This document shows, one piece after another, positions 1 through 9,238 of a stretch of DNA of 49,782 bases. Position numbers and translations under genes: made by a program. Below the pieces are notes generated by a model. It ran no database searches. It saw only the letters and a list, made by a program, of their open reading frames with translations, and was not told the DNA's origin. Source of the DNA: JAOUEE01 sp051011595. Lineage in GTDB: Bacteria; Actinomycetota; Acidimicrobiia; Acidimicrobiales; SHLQ01. The stretch spans positions 1 through 49,782 of the forward strand of contig JBPCTQ010000004.1 in NCBI GenBank assembly GCA_051011595.1. Reading direction: 5' to 3'. Each line of letters opens with the position of its first letter. The stretch's first letter is position 1.

Positions 1-337
1 CGGGAGAACCGTCGAGGCCGGTCACGGCGGTCTCCGCCGCCTGCATGGTGGCCGACAGCGCGGCCGACAAGTTGATGCACACGATGGCGTCGGCGCCGTC
101 GTCCAGCAGCTTCTGGAACGCGGCGGCGAACAGTCCCGGCGCCGGGGCGGCGGTTTCGGGCAGGACATCGGCCTGGGCCAGTCGCCGATAGAACTCGTCG
201 ATGCTCAGCTCGATGCGATCGACGAATTCGTCGTCGCCGAACCGAATCGACAGCGGCACCATCTCGATGCCGTGTTCGGCCAACTCGTCGTCGGTGAGGT
301 CACACGCACTGTCGGTGACGATCCGGACTCCGCTCAT
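1..337 (-). CDS. DegV family protein (C-terminus cut off by window edge)
   Basis: Translation from the ATG at 337 begins MSGVRIVTDSACDLTDDEL, the characteristic DegV N-terminus (VTDSxxDL). It continues with a PLSIRFGDDEF segment and a conserved DAIVCINLSAALSAT region. DegV proteins bind a fatty acid, and those acting as FakB deliver it to the kinase FakA. About 112 residues of an expected 280 or so are present and the rest lies beyond base 1. It lies downstream of the DUF6049-like gene on the same strand with a gap of about 110 bases. The family assignment is secure; the lipid partner cannot be told. Confidence 0.88.
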   Translation of the reverse strand, partial: MSGVRIVTDSACDLTDDELAEHGIEMVPLSIRFGDDEFVDRIELSIDEFYRRLAQADVLPETAAPAPGLFAAAFQKLLDDGADAIVCINLSAALSATMQAAETAVTGLDGSP

Positions 338-449
338 GGCTGTTTGTCTCCGTTTCCCCTCCCATCGGAGGTGCGGCGCGCACTGTATCGGTCCGCCGAG
401 GTGTCCGACGGCCCGACCAACCAGTCCGACCCGTTGTGGGAGCCGATCG

Positions 450-2450
450 TTACGCGGGGTTGCCCCTCCGCCGGCGCCACACCTGGCGGGCCCACCAGGT
501 GACCAACACGCCGAGAGCAACCACCGAGATCACGATGCCCAGGCCCGAGAGCACCGTGGAACGCACGGTCACCTGGGTGGAGTCGCCCAGTCGGAGGCGA
601 TCGTCGGGTGATCGGGGGGTGATCTCGAGCACGGCGTCGCCCGATGTTCGGGCCCGCACCGGGATCTCGACGGTGGACGTTCCCGGCTCCAGCAACATCT
701 CCAAACGGCCCCCGTCGGGAAAGTCGAGCTTGTCGGACTCGAGCACCAGCTGCACCCGGGCCGGAACTCCGAGATCGTTGATCAACGAGATGGGAACATC
801 GGCTTGGCGGGCGGTGAGGCTGACCGACTGTTCGGACTCGGTGCTGATCGCATTGGTGGCCAGGTCCAGGTCGGTCCTGACGGCATCGAGGTACGCCGTG
901 CGTTCGTCGCTGTTGAAGGGCGCGGCACCCGACACCAACAGCAGGTCACTCAGCGGAGCCGAGAGCGGGCCGTCGGCGCCGACAACGGTCTCGAAGCTGG
1001 TCAGGTCTTGTTGGGCCGCAACCAACTGTGCCGGGAAAGCACCCAACGACGGGGCTTCCTCGGCCGCGGTGAGACGCCGGACCAGCGGGAAGCTCGTTGC
1101 TTCGGCATCGGGTCCGTTCCCGCCGGCATTGGCCAGCGGGCCGTCGAAGGCGTCGTCGACGGACGACGAAACGAGGAGGGGGCTGCGCTCGACGCCGGTG
1201 AGCAGGGTGGTGAGCATGAGCGGGTCGGCCAGCAGGTTGCCGGGCGGGGCGATGAGGGTGCTGCGGGCGGAGTCGGTGTCGTCGAGCGCCAACAAGGTGA
1301 GGTCGGCCAGCATGCGGTGGGCATCGAGTACGGGCGACCCCGTGGCGCCGAAGTGTGAGCTCAGCACGGCATCCACCGAGAGGGCGTCGATCCCACCGTC
1401 GGCATGTTCGAGGACGAAGGGCTGGGTGAGGGTGAGCGGAAAGAGGTCAGGATCGAGCGGTTGCAGCCGGTCGTCTGTGACGACGACCCGCTCGACGCCC
1501 TGTTGTTGCAGCCACAGCAGGGTCTCGCCCGTGTCGGTTTCGGTCACTCGATGAGTGGTGGCATCGATCGCGGTGGGGGACAGGTGTTCGTCGAGAGCCG
1601 CTTCGTCGGCCTGGCGAAGTTGTCGGCGGTAACCATCGACCCTCGTGTCGCGCCAGGCCTCGCTGTCGATGTCGACGTAGGTCTCGGCCGCGAAGGTGCG
1701 ACCGTCGGCGACCGACTGGAGGCCCTCGAGGGTGGCGGTGTTGTCATCGGTGCCGCTCCGGAACAGGGCTTCGATCGTCTCGCCGGTGATCCGGAACGTC
1801 AGAGGTGTGCTGTCGTGTACCAGCAACGTCTCGACCCAGTTGTCGATGATCGCCCTCGATGCCGGATCGACCACGATCTCGCGGTCGGGACCCAGGGCAA
1901 CGGGCGCGTCGACAGGCACGAGCAGGGCGACCGACAGTTGCTCGATGCCCTGGGTGTCGGGGGGCAGGGCCACCAGGTGGGTGATGACCTCGTCGACGGG
2001 TGTGGCGTCGGGCCGAGACAGCACCACCCGCACCGGGTGGACCCCGGGGGTGACGGGCGCGGTGTCGGGCCTCGGTTCGTCGGGATCGCTGGTCCGGATC
2101 CGTACGGAGATGAGGTCGGTGTTGGCCGGTTGTAGTGCGTCGATCGGACCGGCATCGACCACATGGACCGGTTCGCCCAGGTCGGCACCGGGCCGCAGTC
2201 CGTCGAGGAACTCCGAACGGCTCTGAACCGCCGGATACACCTCCACGGTGATGGTGTGGCGAACGCCCACCCCCGCCACCCGGAGCTCGAGGTCGAAGAA
2301 CCCGCGCGGCCGGACGAAGGTGGTCTGTCCGGTGAGCGACAGCGCTCCACCATCTTCGACCTGGGCCGCACCCACGGTGGTGGGCCCGGTACCGATGGCC
2401 ACCGTGGCGACGGTGATGGCGAGGGCGAGAGCCCATCGCCGAGCGGTCAT
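450..2450 (-). CDS. DUF6049-like secreted membrane-anchored protein
   Basis: A 666-residue protein with an N-terminal signal segment (roughly residues 5-28, ALALAITVATVAIGTG) and one C-terminal transmembrane helix (about 632-653) followed by a short Arg-rich cytosolic tail. The body is predicted extracytoplasmic. Length, topology and position near a CCA-adding enzyme resemble the actinobacterial DUF6049 family (the Rv3909 position in Mycobacterium, next to murJ), but no murJ is visible here. Its ATG overlaps the stop of the upstream acetyltransferase gene by 4 bases, so the two are translationally coupled. The cellular role is unknown. The family call rests on context and topology rather than a distinctive motif. 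Confidence 0.72.
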   Translation of the reverse strand: MTARRWALALAITVATVAIGTGPTTVGAAQVEDGGALSLTGQTTFVRPRGFFDLELRVAGVGVRHTITVEVYPAVQSRSEFLDGLRPGADLGEPVHVVDAGPIDALQPANTDLISVRIRTSDPDEPRPDTAPVTPGVHPVRVVLSRPDATPVDEVITHLVALPPDTQGIEQLSVALLVPVDAPVALGPDREIVVDPASRAIIDNWVETLLVHDSTPLTFRITGETIEALFRSGTDDNTATLEGLQSVADGRTFAAETYVDIDSEAWRDTRVDGYRRQLRQADEAALDEHLSPTAIDATTHRVTETDTGETLLWLQQQGVERVVVTDDRLQPLDPDLFPLTLTQPFVLEHADGGIDALSVDAVLSSHFGATGSPVLDAHRMLADLTLLALDDTDSARSTLIAPPGNLLADPLMLTTLLTGVERSPLLVSSSVDDAFDGPLANAGGNGPDAEATSFPLVRRLTAAEEAPSLGAFPAQLVAAQQDLTSFETVVGADGPLSAPLSDLLLVSGAAPFNSDERTAYLDAVRTDLDLATNAISTESEQSVSLTARQADVPISLINDLGVPARVQLVLESDKLDFPDGGRLEMLLEPGTSTVEIPVRARTSGDAVLEITPRSPDDRLRLGDSTQVTVRSTVLSGLGIVISVVALGVLVTWWARQVWRRRRGNPA

Positions 2451-3163
2451 CGTTCGAGCGACCGTTCGAGGACGAACAGCCCGTGCGCCTGTCGGGCGAA
2501 TCCCAACGATTCGTAGAGCGCCAGCGCTGCGGTGTTGGATTCCTGGGTGTTGACCATCATCGACAGGCAGCGTCGCCGGCGGGCCCAGGTGAGGGCATCG
2601 ATGGTGAGATCGCGACCCAGCCCTCGTCCTTGGGCGTCGGGGTGGACGGCCAGCCGTTGCAGGTATGACAGCGATCCGGCTCGGCCCGAGATGGTGTAAC
2701 CCAGCGTGGTGCTGCCGTCGACCAAGGTGCGGAATCGGCTGATCGGGGTGGCCTGGCGGGCTTCGTCGAGACCGGCCTCGTCGAGATGCCAGAACGGTTG
2801 GAACGCCCGCCGGTCGAGTTCGAGAACCTCGGCTCGTTGACGACGCGTCGCCCGTCGGGTGCGGGTGGTGGAGCCGGGCGGGATCTCGCGCAGGGGGTGG
2901 CGGAGCAGGTGCAACCGTTCTCGGACGTCGTATCCGGCATCGGCGAACACCCCACGTTCGCCCGCGCCGACGGCACCCGTGATGATGCCCCGATACCCCT
3001 CGTGGCGGAGCTCCTCGGTGGCGTGGTCGACCGACCGGGGGCTCAGGTGGGTGAGCGGCGACAGGTAGCCGATCGAGGGATCACCGCGCCACGGCCCGAT
3101 ACGGCACCGCTCGCGTCCGATCTCCAGCACTCGCAACGCCGACCGGCGTCGAACGTTGATCAC
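2447..3163 (-). CDS. GNAT family N-acetyltransferase
   Basis: A 238-residue protein starting at a GTG. The acetyl-CoA-binding motif A is seen as HPDAQGRGLGRDL at about residues 174-186, followed by the typical C-terminal half NTQESNTAALALYESLGF. GNAT enzymes transfer an acetyl group from acetyl-CoA to an amine. The N-terminal 100 residues form a divergent first lobe, so the substrate cannot be guessed. The gene is the first of a minus-strand unit and overlaps the DUF6049-like gene by 4 bases. It diverges from the deacetylase-like gene at 3295, so the 131-base gap holds promoters for both directions. The start has only a weak ribosome site. Confidence 0.85.
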   Translation of the reverse strand: MINVRRRSALRVLEIGRERCRIGPWRGDPSIGYLSPLTHLSPRSVDHATEELRHEGYRGIITGAVGAGERGVFADAGYDVRERLHLLRHPLREIPPGSTTRTRRATRRQRAEVLELDRRAFQPFWHLDEAGLDEARQATPISRFRTLVDGSTTLGYTISGRAGSLSYLQRLAVHPDAQGRGLGRDLTIDALTWARRRRCLSMMVNTQESNTAALALYESLGFARQAHGLFVLERSLER

Positions 3164-3282
3164 CGGCGTGACCTGTGAAGGAGAGTCTCGGGCATCGTGA
3201 TCAGGGTATTACCTCGACCGGTCACGAACCGCCGCAGCCGAGCTTTGCCGCCCTGAAGCGGGGCCGTTGCCGAACGACACGG

Positions 3283-3288
3283 TAGACA
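3283..3288 (+). promoter_or_regulatory. Candidate -10 element (TAGACA) of a leaderless mRNA
   Basis: TAGACA ends 6 bases before the GTG start at 3295. That spacing would put the transcription start on or next to the start codon, and no Shine-Dalgarno sequence is present. The last base departs from the TAnnnT pattern seen at other genes in the window. Confidence 0.4.
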
Positions 3289-3294
3289 GGGACG

Positions 3295-4296
3295 GTGACC
3301 CTGCTGTGGCTCAGCCACCCCCGATTCCTCGAACACGAAGCCGGTGTCCGGCACCCCGAGCGTCCGGCCCGCCTCGACGCGGTGTCGGCCGGTCTCGAAG
3401 CGGCCGGCGTGGGCGACGCAGTGGTGGTCCGAGCACCCCGACCGGCAAAGCGGGTGGAGCTCGAGCGGGTGCACGGCGTCGATCTGCTCGACACCATCAC
3501 CCGGGTGGCCGACCTGGGAGGAGGCCGCCTCGATGCCGATACGGCCATGAACGAGGCGTCGTACGAGGCCTCGCTGCTGGCCGCCGGAGCGGGGCTCGAG
3601 GCGATCGACGCCCTCGAGTCCGGTGAGGTGACCGACGCGTTCTGTGCCGTGCGCCCACCCGGGCACCACGCTACTGCCGACCAGTCGATGGGGTTCTGTC
3701 TGCTCAACAACGTGGCGGTCACCGCCGCAGCGCTGCGGGATCGGGGTGAGCGGGTGGCCGTGGTCGACTTCGACGTGCATCACGGCAACGGCACCCAGGA
3801 CATCTTCATGGCCGATCCCGGGGTGATGTTCGTCTCGATGCACCAACAGCCCCTCTATCCCGGCTCCGGAGCGGTCACCGAAGTGGGAATCGGTGAGGGC
3901 CGCGGGGCGACGGTGAACATCCCCGTCCCAGCCGGAGCCACCGGGCAGCTGTACCGCCAGGCCTTCGACGAGGTGGTCGGCCCGGCCCTGGCCCGGTTCG
4001 CACCCACCTGGTTGCTGATCTCGGCCGGCTTCGACGCCCATCACCGAGATCCATTGGGTGAAGTCGAGTTGACCGCCGGTGACTACGGCGAGTTCATCCG
4101 TTTCCTCCGTGCGCTCGTTCCCGAGGGCCGCTGCATCACGTTCTTGGAAGGGGGCTACGACCTCGACGCGCTGGCCGCCTCGACGGCGGCGGTGGTGGCG
4201 GCCCTGGTCGACGTGGTCCACGAGACCGAGGAGCCGTCGACGGGGGGAACCGAGAGCGACGTGATCGGGCACGCCGTGCATCTCCACGAGCTGTGA
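3295..4296 (+). CDS. Histone deacetylase family (acetoin utilisation/acetylpolyamine amidohydrolase type)
   Basis: This 333-residue protein is a zinc-dependent deacetylase-fold enzyme. All core motifs are present: RPPGHHA (120-126, the histidine pair of the charge relay), DFDVHHGNG (158-166, metal-binding Asp and His), SAGFDAHH (243-250, second metal Asp) and the C-terminal EGGYDL (285-290) with the transition-state Tyr. Bacterial members remove acyl groups from small molecules such as acetylpolyamines, or from protein lysines; the substrate here is unknown. The GTG start is chosen because the homologous N-terminus (LLWLSHPRF) begins there and a -10-like element sits just upstream. Its stop overlaps the GTG of the CCA-enzyme gene, so the pair is coupled. 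Confidence 0.92.
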   Translation: MTLLWLSHPRFLEHEAGVRHPERPARLDAVSAGLEAAGVGDAVVVRAPRPAKRVELERVHGVDLLDTITRVADLGGGRLDADTAMNEASYEASLLAAGAGLEAIDALESGEVTDAFCAVRPPGHHATADQSMGFCLLNNVAVTAAALRDRGERVAVVDFDVHHGNGTQDIFMADPGVMFVSMHQQPLYPGSGAVTEVGIGEGRGATVNIPVPAGATGQLYRQAFDEVVGPALARFAPTWLLISAGFDAHHRDPLGEVELTAGDYGEFIRFLRALVPEGRCITFLEGGYDLDALAASTAAVVAALVDVVHETEEPSTGGTESDVIGHAVHLHEL

Positions 4297-5510
4297 CCGA
4301 CTCCACCCTCGACGAGCTGTTGGAGATGGTCGCTCCTTTGAGCCGCGCCTTCTCCGAGGCCGACCACCGTCTCTACCTGGTGGGTGGGGTGGTGCGGGAT
4401 CACCTGCTCGGCCGTCCGGTCGGTGGCCGGTCCGATCTGGATCTCACCACCGACGCCCATCCCGACACGGTGAAGCTGCTGGTCGATCCGCTGGCCGACG
4501 CGGTGTGGACCCAGGGGGAACGCTTCGGCACCATCGGCTGTCGGATCGACGGCCACATCTACGAGGTGACCACCCACCGGGCCGAGCGCTACGACCCCGA
4601 CAGCCGCAAACCCGACGTCGACTTCTCGACCTCGATCGACGACGACCTCAGCCGCCGCGACTTCACTGTGAACGCCATGGCCCGGCAGTTGCCGTCGGGT
4701 GAGTTGGTCGACCCGTTCGGTGGGGCCGACGATCTGGCCGGCCATCGTCTCCGGACACCACTCGACCCGGAGCTCTCGTTCACCGACGACCCGCTCCGGA
4801 TGTTGCGGGCGGCGAGATTCGTGGCCGGGTACGGCTTCGAACCCGACGCCGCGTTGGAAGCAGCCGTGGTGTCGTTGGCCGATCGCCTCGAGATCGTGTC
4901 GGCCGAACGTGTCCGCGACGAAACGCTCCGGCTGCTGGCGGTTGCTGATCCGCGACCGGGGTTGGAGCTGCTGGTCCGCACCGGCCTGGCTGCGGTCTTC
5001 TGGCCCGAGCTGGCCACCGGCGACCGAGCGGCCGCGGCGTCGGCGCCGCCCGATCCGATCGTACGCATGGCCATCGTCTTGGCGCCCGGAGGCGCCCAGG
5101 CCGCCCGTGACCGGCTGGAGCGGATGCGCTGGACCAACCGAGACGTGGCCAGTGTGGGCCGCATACTGGCGGGAATCACCGAGCTGGACGGCAACGACGA
5201 CGAGTCGTTGCGCCGTTTCGTCGTCCGAACCCGCCCCGACACAGAGCGCGCCCTCACTGTTGCCACCGCTGTCGCACACCCGGTGTCGTCGACGCTGGCC
5301 GACGATGTGGCGTCGTTGCTCGATCGCGAAGGAGCCGACGACTTCGCTTCGCCCCTGTCGGGCGGCGAGCTCATCGAACACTTCGGTCTCGAACCGGGCC
5401 CCCAGGTCGGTCGGGCGGTGAACTGGTTGACCGACCAGCGACTTCGCCGCGGACCCATGTCGCGCGCCGACGCCCTGGCGGCGGTCGAAGGGTGGCTCCA
5501 GGAGCAGTGA
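4293..5510 (+). CDS. cca: CCA tRNA nucleotidyltransferase (class II), apparently without HD-domain residues
   Basis: The 405-residue product adds or repairs the CCA end of tRNAs. The nucleotidyltransferase head is intact: GGVVRD (31-36), the catalytic DLDLTT (48-53), and RRDFTVNAMA (121-130), followed by the neck region with RMLRAARFVAGYGF. Actinobacterial enzymes usually run to about 470-490 residues and carry a C-terminal HD domain with a metal-binding His/His-Asp set. Here the segment after GLAAVFWPEL jumps to DPIVRMAIVL with none of those histidines. I infer loss of the HD metal site, with the transferase retained. The GTG start overlaps the stop of the deacetylase gene by 4 bases. Confidence 0.9.
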   Translation: MTDSTLDELLEMVAPLSRAFSEADHRLYLVGGVVRDHLLGRPVGGRSDLDLTTDAHPDTVKLLVDPLADAVWTQGERFGTIGCRIDGHIYEVTTHRAERYDPDSRKPDVDFSTSIDDDLSRRDFTVNAMARQLPSGELVDPFGGADDLAGHRLRTPLDPELSFTDDPLRMLRAARFVAGYGFEPDAALEAAVVSLADRLEIVSAERVRDETLRLLAVADPRPGLELLVRTGLAAVFWPELATGDRAAAASAPPDPIVRMAIVLAPGGAQAARDRLERMRWTNRDVASVGRILAGITELDGNDDESLRRFVVRTRPDTERALTVATAVAHPVSSTLADDVASLLDREGADDFASPLSGGELIEHFGLEPGPQVGRAVNWLTDQRLRRGPMSRADALAAVEGWLQEQ

Positions 5511-5536
5511 TCGCCGGAGGCGGTTTCCGGCAGTTC

Positions 5537-5542
5537 TAGGGT
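5537..5542 (+). promoter_or_regulatory. Candidate -10 element (TAGGGT) of a leaderless mRNA
   Basis: TAGGGT ends exactly 6 bases before the ATG at 5549. No ribosome-binding site precedes the ATG, so transcription probably starts at the start codon. Confidence 0.55.
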
Positions 5543-5548
5543 GGGTCG

Positions 5549-6220
5549 ATGGCCGAGCGATCCTTCCACCGCTACTCGACTGCCTTCCCGGCCGGGTTGA
5601 CGCGGGCAACCGACCGGGTCGAGCTTGGTCCCGGTGTCACCGATGTCGTCACCCATCGGCTACTCGGTGACCTCGACGACCGGCGGGTGGTCGAGCTCGG
5701 CTGCGGGATGGGGCACACCTCGGTGGCCATGGCCGGCGCAGGGGCGCGGGTGGCGGCCATCGATCCCGACGATGCGCAACTGGATCGGGCCCGCGAGCTG
5801 GCCCATGACCACGAGGTGACGGTCGAGTTCCATCGGGCCGACCTGGCCGATCTGGCCTTCCTTCCCGCCGACAGTTTCGACCTGGCCATCGCCGTTCATT
5901 CGGTGGTGACCGTTGATCATGCCGATCGTGTCTTCCGACAGGTGCATCGCATCCTGCGGGCCGGTGGCTCACTCGTGGTGTCGGCACCCCATCCGGCGGC
6001 GATGTTGGTCGACCCCTTCGCCGACGAGCCGGATCGGGTGGTCGGCGGCTACTTCGACACCGAGCCGTTGGGCAGCGGGCCGAGCCTCACCCACCGCTAC
6101 ACCATCGCCGACCTCTTCGGTGCGTTGACCCGGGCCGAATTCCGGGTTGATTCGCTGATCGAGGCGGGTGGGGCGGGGGATCGGTTACCCACCACGGTGG
6201 TGTTGCGGGCCAAACGCTGA
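5549..6220 (+). CDS. Class I SAM-dependent methyltransferase
   Basis: A 223-residue Rossmann-fold methyltransferase. Motif I, VVELGCGMGHTSVAMA, lies at about residues 48-63, followed by the acidic VAAIDPDD end of strand 2. Then comes the FDLAIAVHSVVTVDHADRVF motif and the RAGGSLVVSAPHP loop. These are the features of the Methyltransf_11 group, which methylates small molecules or cofactors. Nothing in the sequence fixes the substrate. It sits 38 bases after the CCA-enzyme gene but appears to have its own leaderless promoter. Confidence 0.88.
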   Translation: MAERSFHRYSTAFPAGLTRATDRVELGPGVTDVVTHRLLGDLDDRRVVELGCGMGHTSVAMAGAGARVAAIDPDDAQLDRARELAHDHEVTVEFHRADLADLAFLPADSFDLAIAVHSVVTVDHADRVFRQVHRILRAGGSLVVSAPHPAAMLVDPFADEPDRVVGGYFDTEPLGSGPSLTHRYTIADLFGALTRAEFRVDSLIEAGGAGDRLPTTVVLRAKR

Positions 6221-6261
6221 CCGCCCTGGAAGGCGTTGTCCCACTGGTGGGCGCCGGGGCG

Positions 6262-6267
6262 TACTGT
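6262..6267 (+). promoter_or_regulatory. Candidate -10 element (TACTGT) of a leaderless mRNA
   Basis: TACTGT ends 7 bases before the GTG at 6275. This decides the start of the following gene: the longer TTG start at 6236 would lie upstream of the promoter. Confidence 0.5.
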
Positions 6268-6274
6268 GGTGGGG

Positions 6275-6664
6275 GTGAAGTTGGGCCTGTCCGCCGCCAC
6301 CACCGATGTCCCGGGGGAGATCGATTATCGGTTGGAGCGTCAGCGGATCTTGTCGGAGTGGCGGGCCGGTGAGCTCTCGGCCCACCAGATCTGTGACGCC
6401 CAGGCCGAACTGCGGCGCAACGCCGCGCACTGTGGTGTCGACACCGACGAACCGTGCCCGGTGTGTGAGGACCACTCGCTGCGCCACGTCACCTATGTGT
6501 TCGGGCCGCGTTTGCCGGCCCATGGTCGCTGTATCACGTCCGACGGCGAAATGGCCCGTATCCGCCGGCGGAAGGGGGTCTTCACGGGCTACGTGGTGGA
6601 GGTGTGCCCCGGCTGCGGGTGGAACCACCTGGTGCGCAGTTCGTTGCTCAATCCACTGGGCTGA
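6275..6664 (+). CDS. DUF5318 family protein (zinc-ribbon-like)
   Basis: About 129 residues. The sequence matches the actinobacterial DUF5318 pattern: EIDYRLERQRILSEWRAG, HQICDAQAELRRNA, PCPVC, then VVEVCPGCGWNHLVRS near the C-terminus. The two CxxC pairs (CPVC and CPGC) suggest a zinc-binding fold; this is inference. Function is unknown. In Mycobacterium the homologue lies a few genes from rpsF-ssb-rpsR-rplI-dnaB, and here that operon lies about 5 kb downstream, so the neighbourhood is partly conserved. I take GTG 6275 as the start because of the promoter-like element immediately before it; a TTG at 6236 would add 13 residues. Confidence 0.82.
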   Translation: MKLGLSAATTDVPGEIDYRLERQRILSEWRAGELSAHQICDAQAELRRNAAHCGVDTDEPCPVCEDHSLRHVTYVFGPRLPAHGRCITSDGEMARIRRRKGVFTGYVVEVCPGCGWNHLVRSSLLNPLG

Positions 6665-6752
6665 GTCGTTCACCTCGCCGGTGATCCCGCCCCGGTTTCG
6701 GGCGGCAGCACGGTGATCGGGAGCAGACCTGGTCGCGCCTCGGATGGGTGGA

Positions 6753-6758
6753 TATACT
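6753..6758 (+). promoter_or_regulatory. Candidate -10 element (TATACT) for panB
   Basis: TATACT is a near-consensus sigma-70-type -10 hexamer about 50 bases upstream of the panB ATG, in otherwise GC-rich DNA. No clear -35 hexamer is visible. It would give a leader of about 45 bases ending in a good ribosome site. Confidence 0.5.
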
Positions 6759-6809
6759 GAGATGTGCCGCCGGCAGCCTGTGTGCGCTGGACGGTGAAAG
6801 GAGCCAGAA

Positions 6810-7673
<864 letters not shown>

Positions 7674-7712
7674 TTCGTGCCCTGCCCGATGGCGGGCGAT
7701 CCGAACCTGGCG

Positions 7713-9116
7713 CTACCCGCCGATGGTCGACGCCTCGGCCGCGGCGACGAGGTCGGCGCGGTCTTCGGGGAGTATGAAGCCGGCGGCGATGGTGGCGTCG
7801 AGCGACGCCGTCCAGGCCGTGACGAAGTCGTCGTGGGTGGGGTAGAGCGCGGCCAACTGTGCGGCGGACAGCGGTGTGGTGCTGCCGAAGAGGCGGCAGA
7901 ACGAGAATCCGGAGTTGAGGCCGTCGATGGTGGCGATCGGCACCTCGACGTGGGGTGATCGGATGCCGCCGAGTGCGTTCCCCCACTGGTCTCGTGCCAA
8001 CACGGTGGGGTCGGTCGACTCGGTGTCGAGCGGCGGTCCCACCGGTGGGGCGACGCCGCTGCGCACCCAGTGCTCGAGTCCGGCAAAGGCGGCCTGAAGG
8101 ATGAGCCAGTGGGGCCCGGCGTTGACCGGTTTGGTGCAACCGGCGTCCTGGGGATCGATGAGGTAGTCGAACATCTCCGCTGTTCCCGAGCCGTCGCCGA
8201 TGTCGCGATACCCGGCGTTGATGGTGTACGAGTCGGCGTGGGCGGTTCCGGCCATCTCCCACGAGCGGTACAGGGGTGTGTCGGGTTGGCGGATACCGAG
8301 GTTCGAGCGGATCACGTCGTCTTCGCTCTGCACGACCATGACCGGGACGTCGAGGTCGTCGCGGAGCAGGCCCGGGCGAGGCGTCGCGATGGGGTCGAGC
8401 GGATCCTGGCGCAGCGAGGACCCACCGCTGCCCCGGCTGTGGATCATGTAGCCGTCGTAGATGCCGTCGATGGGGTGAACCGCGTTGACGTAGGTGACCA
8501 AGCGGCTGGCTGATTGTGACTCGCCGGTCGCGAGCAAGACCTCGACGTCGAGGTCGTTGCCCAGGATCTTGGGCACATCCCGTATGGCCTGACCGGCCTG
8601 GCTGAAGATGTCGTAGGAGTAGCTGTCGCCCGGATGGAACAGGTGGCCGTATCGGGTGGGGTCGTTTGCTTTGACTGCGTTGACACCGACGGCCTGGGCC
8701 GAGACACCGACCCAGGCGTGACCCTCGCGGATCATCCGGTTGTGGGCCGTGACCCAGTCGTTGGGCAAATCGGCACCAGCAGTGACGTTGAGCCATTCGA
8801 CAACGACGGTGCCGTCGAAGTCGGCGGGATCGACGGGCCGGTGCACGACCAGTCGGGTCCAGAATGGCTCCTCGAGCTCATCGGCGGTGACCGTCCATCG
8901 ACCGTCGGCGCTCAGCGGGTCAGCCGATGAGTAGCTCTTGGCTGTCTCCACCAGGAAGAACTCGGATCGTTGGTAGTCGACGTCGGCCACGTCGATTCCG
9001 CTCGACAGTGCAATCTGTCCCGGCCCCGCGATGGGGCCGAGCACACAGGCGGTGGCCAGCAGGGCCAGCGCCAGCACCAGGGCGATCAGGCGAAATGGGT
9101 GTCGTCGAAGCTGCAT
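7713..9116 (-). CDS. Secreted lipoprotein of the alpha/beta-hydrolase domain (Abhydrolase_10-like) family
   Basis: A 467-residue protein with a lipoprotein signal: hydrophobic residues 9-20, then lipobox LATAC with Cys24. The mature part has the nucleophile elbow GESQS (198-202, Ser200), preceded by VVVEWLNVTAGAD, the hallmark of the actinobacterial Abhydrolase_10 group. Such proteins are predicted serine hydrolases at the outer face of the membrane; the substrate is unknown. It lies 122 bases downstream of the Tat-exported protein on the same strand, so the two exported proteins may be co-expressed. The ATG is chosen to give a proper lipoprotein signal. Confidence 0.82.
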   Translation of the reverse strand: MQLRRHPFRLIALVLALALLATACVLGPIAGPGQIALSSGIDVADVDYQRSEFFLVETAKSYSSADPLSADGRWTVTADELEEPFWTRLVVHRPVDPADFDGTVVVEWLNVTAGADLPNDWVTAHNRMIREGHAWVGVSAQAVGVNAVKANDPTRYGHLFHPGDSYSYDIFSQAGQAIRDVPKILGNDLDVEVLLATGESQSASRLVTYVNAVHPIDGIYDGYMIHSRGSGGSSLRQDPLDPIATPRPGLLRDDLDVPVMVVQSEDDVIRSNLGIRQPDTPLYRSWEMAGTAHADSYTINAGYRDIGDGSGTAEMFDYLIDPQDAGCTKPVNAGPHWLILQAAFAGLEHWVRSGVAPPVGPPLDTESTDPTVLARDQWGNALGGIRSPHVEVPIATIDGLNSGFSFCRLFGSTTPLSAAQLAALYPTHDDFVTAWTASLDATIAAGFILPEDRADLVAAAEASTIGG

Positions 9117-9238
9117 CCGGGTCCCCGATTCTGGCGTCTACCGGTACCGACGCCGCTCGGACACGGTAGTCCACGACCTCATCGTGGTTCCCCTCGGTGG
9201 CCGCCGCTCGGTCGTCCCTGGGGCTCGAACGGCTTCTG

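Noticed and set aside
450..2226. Long plus-strand open frames opposite the DUF6049-like gene
   Set aside because: They are low in plausible protein features and rich in Arg/Gly/Ser, as expected for the antisense of a GC-rich gene with third-position GC bias.
7680..7712. Short hairpin (GCCCG/CGGGC) after panB as a terminator
   Set aside because: The stem is only 5 bp with no T-run, too weak to support in GC-rich DNA.
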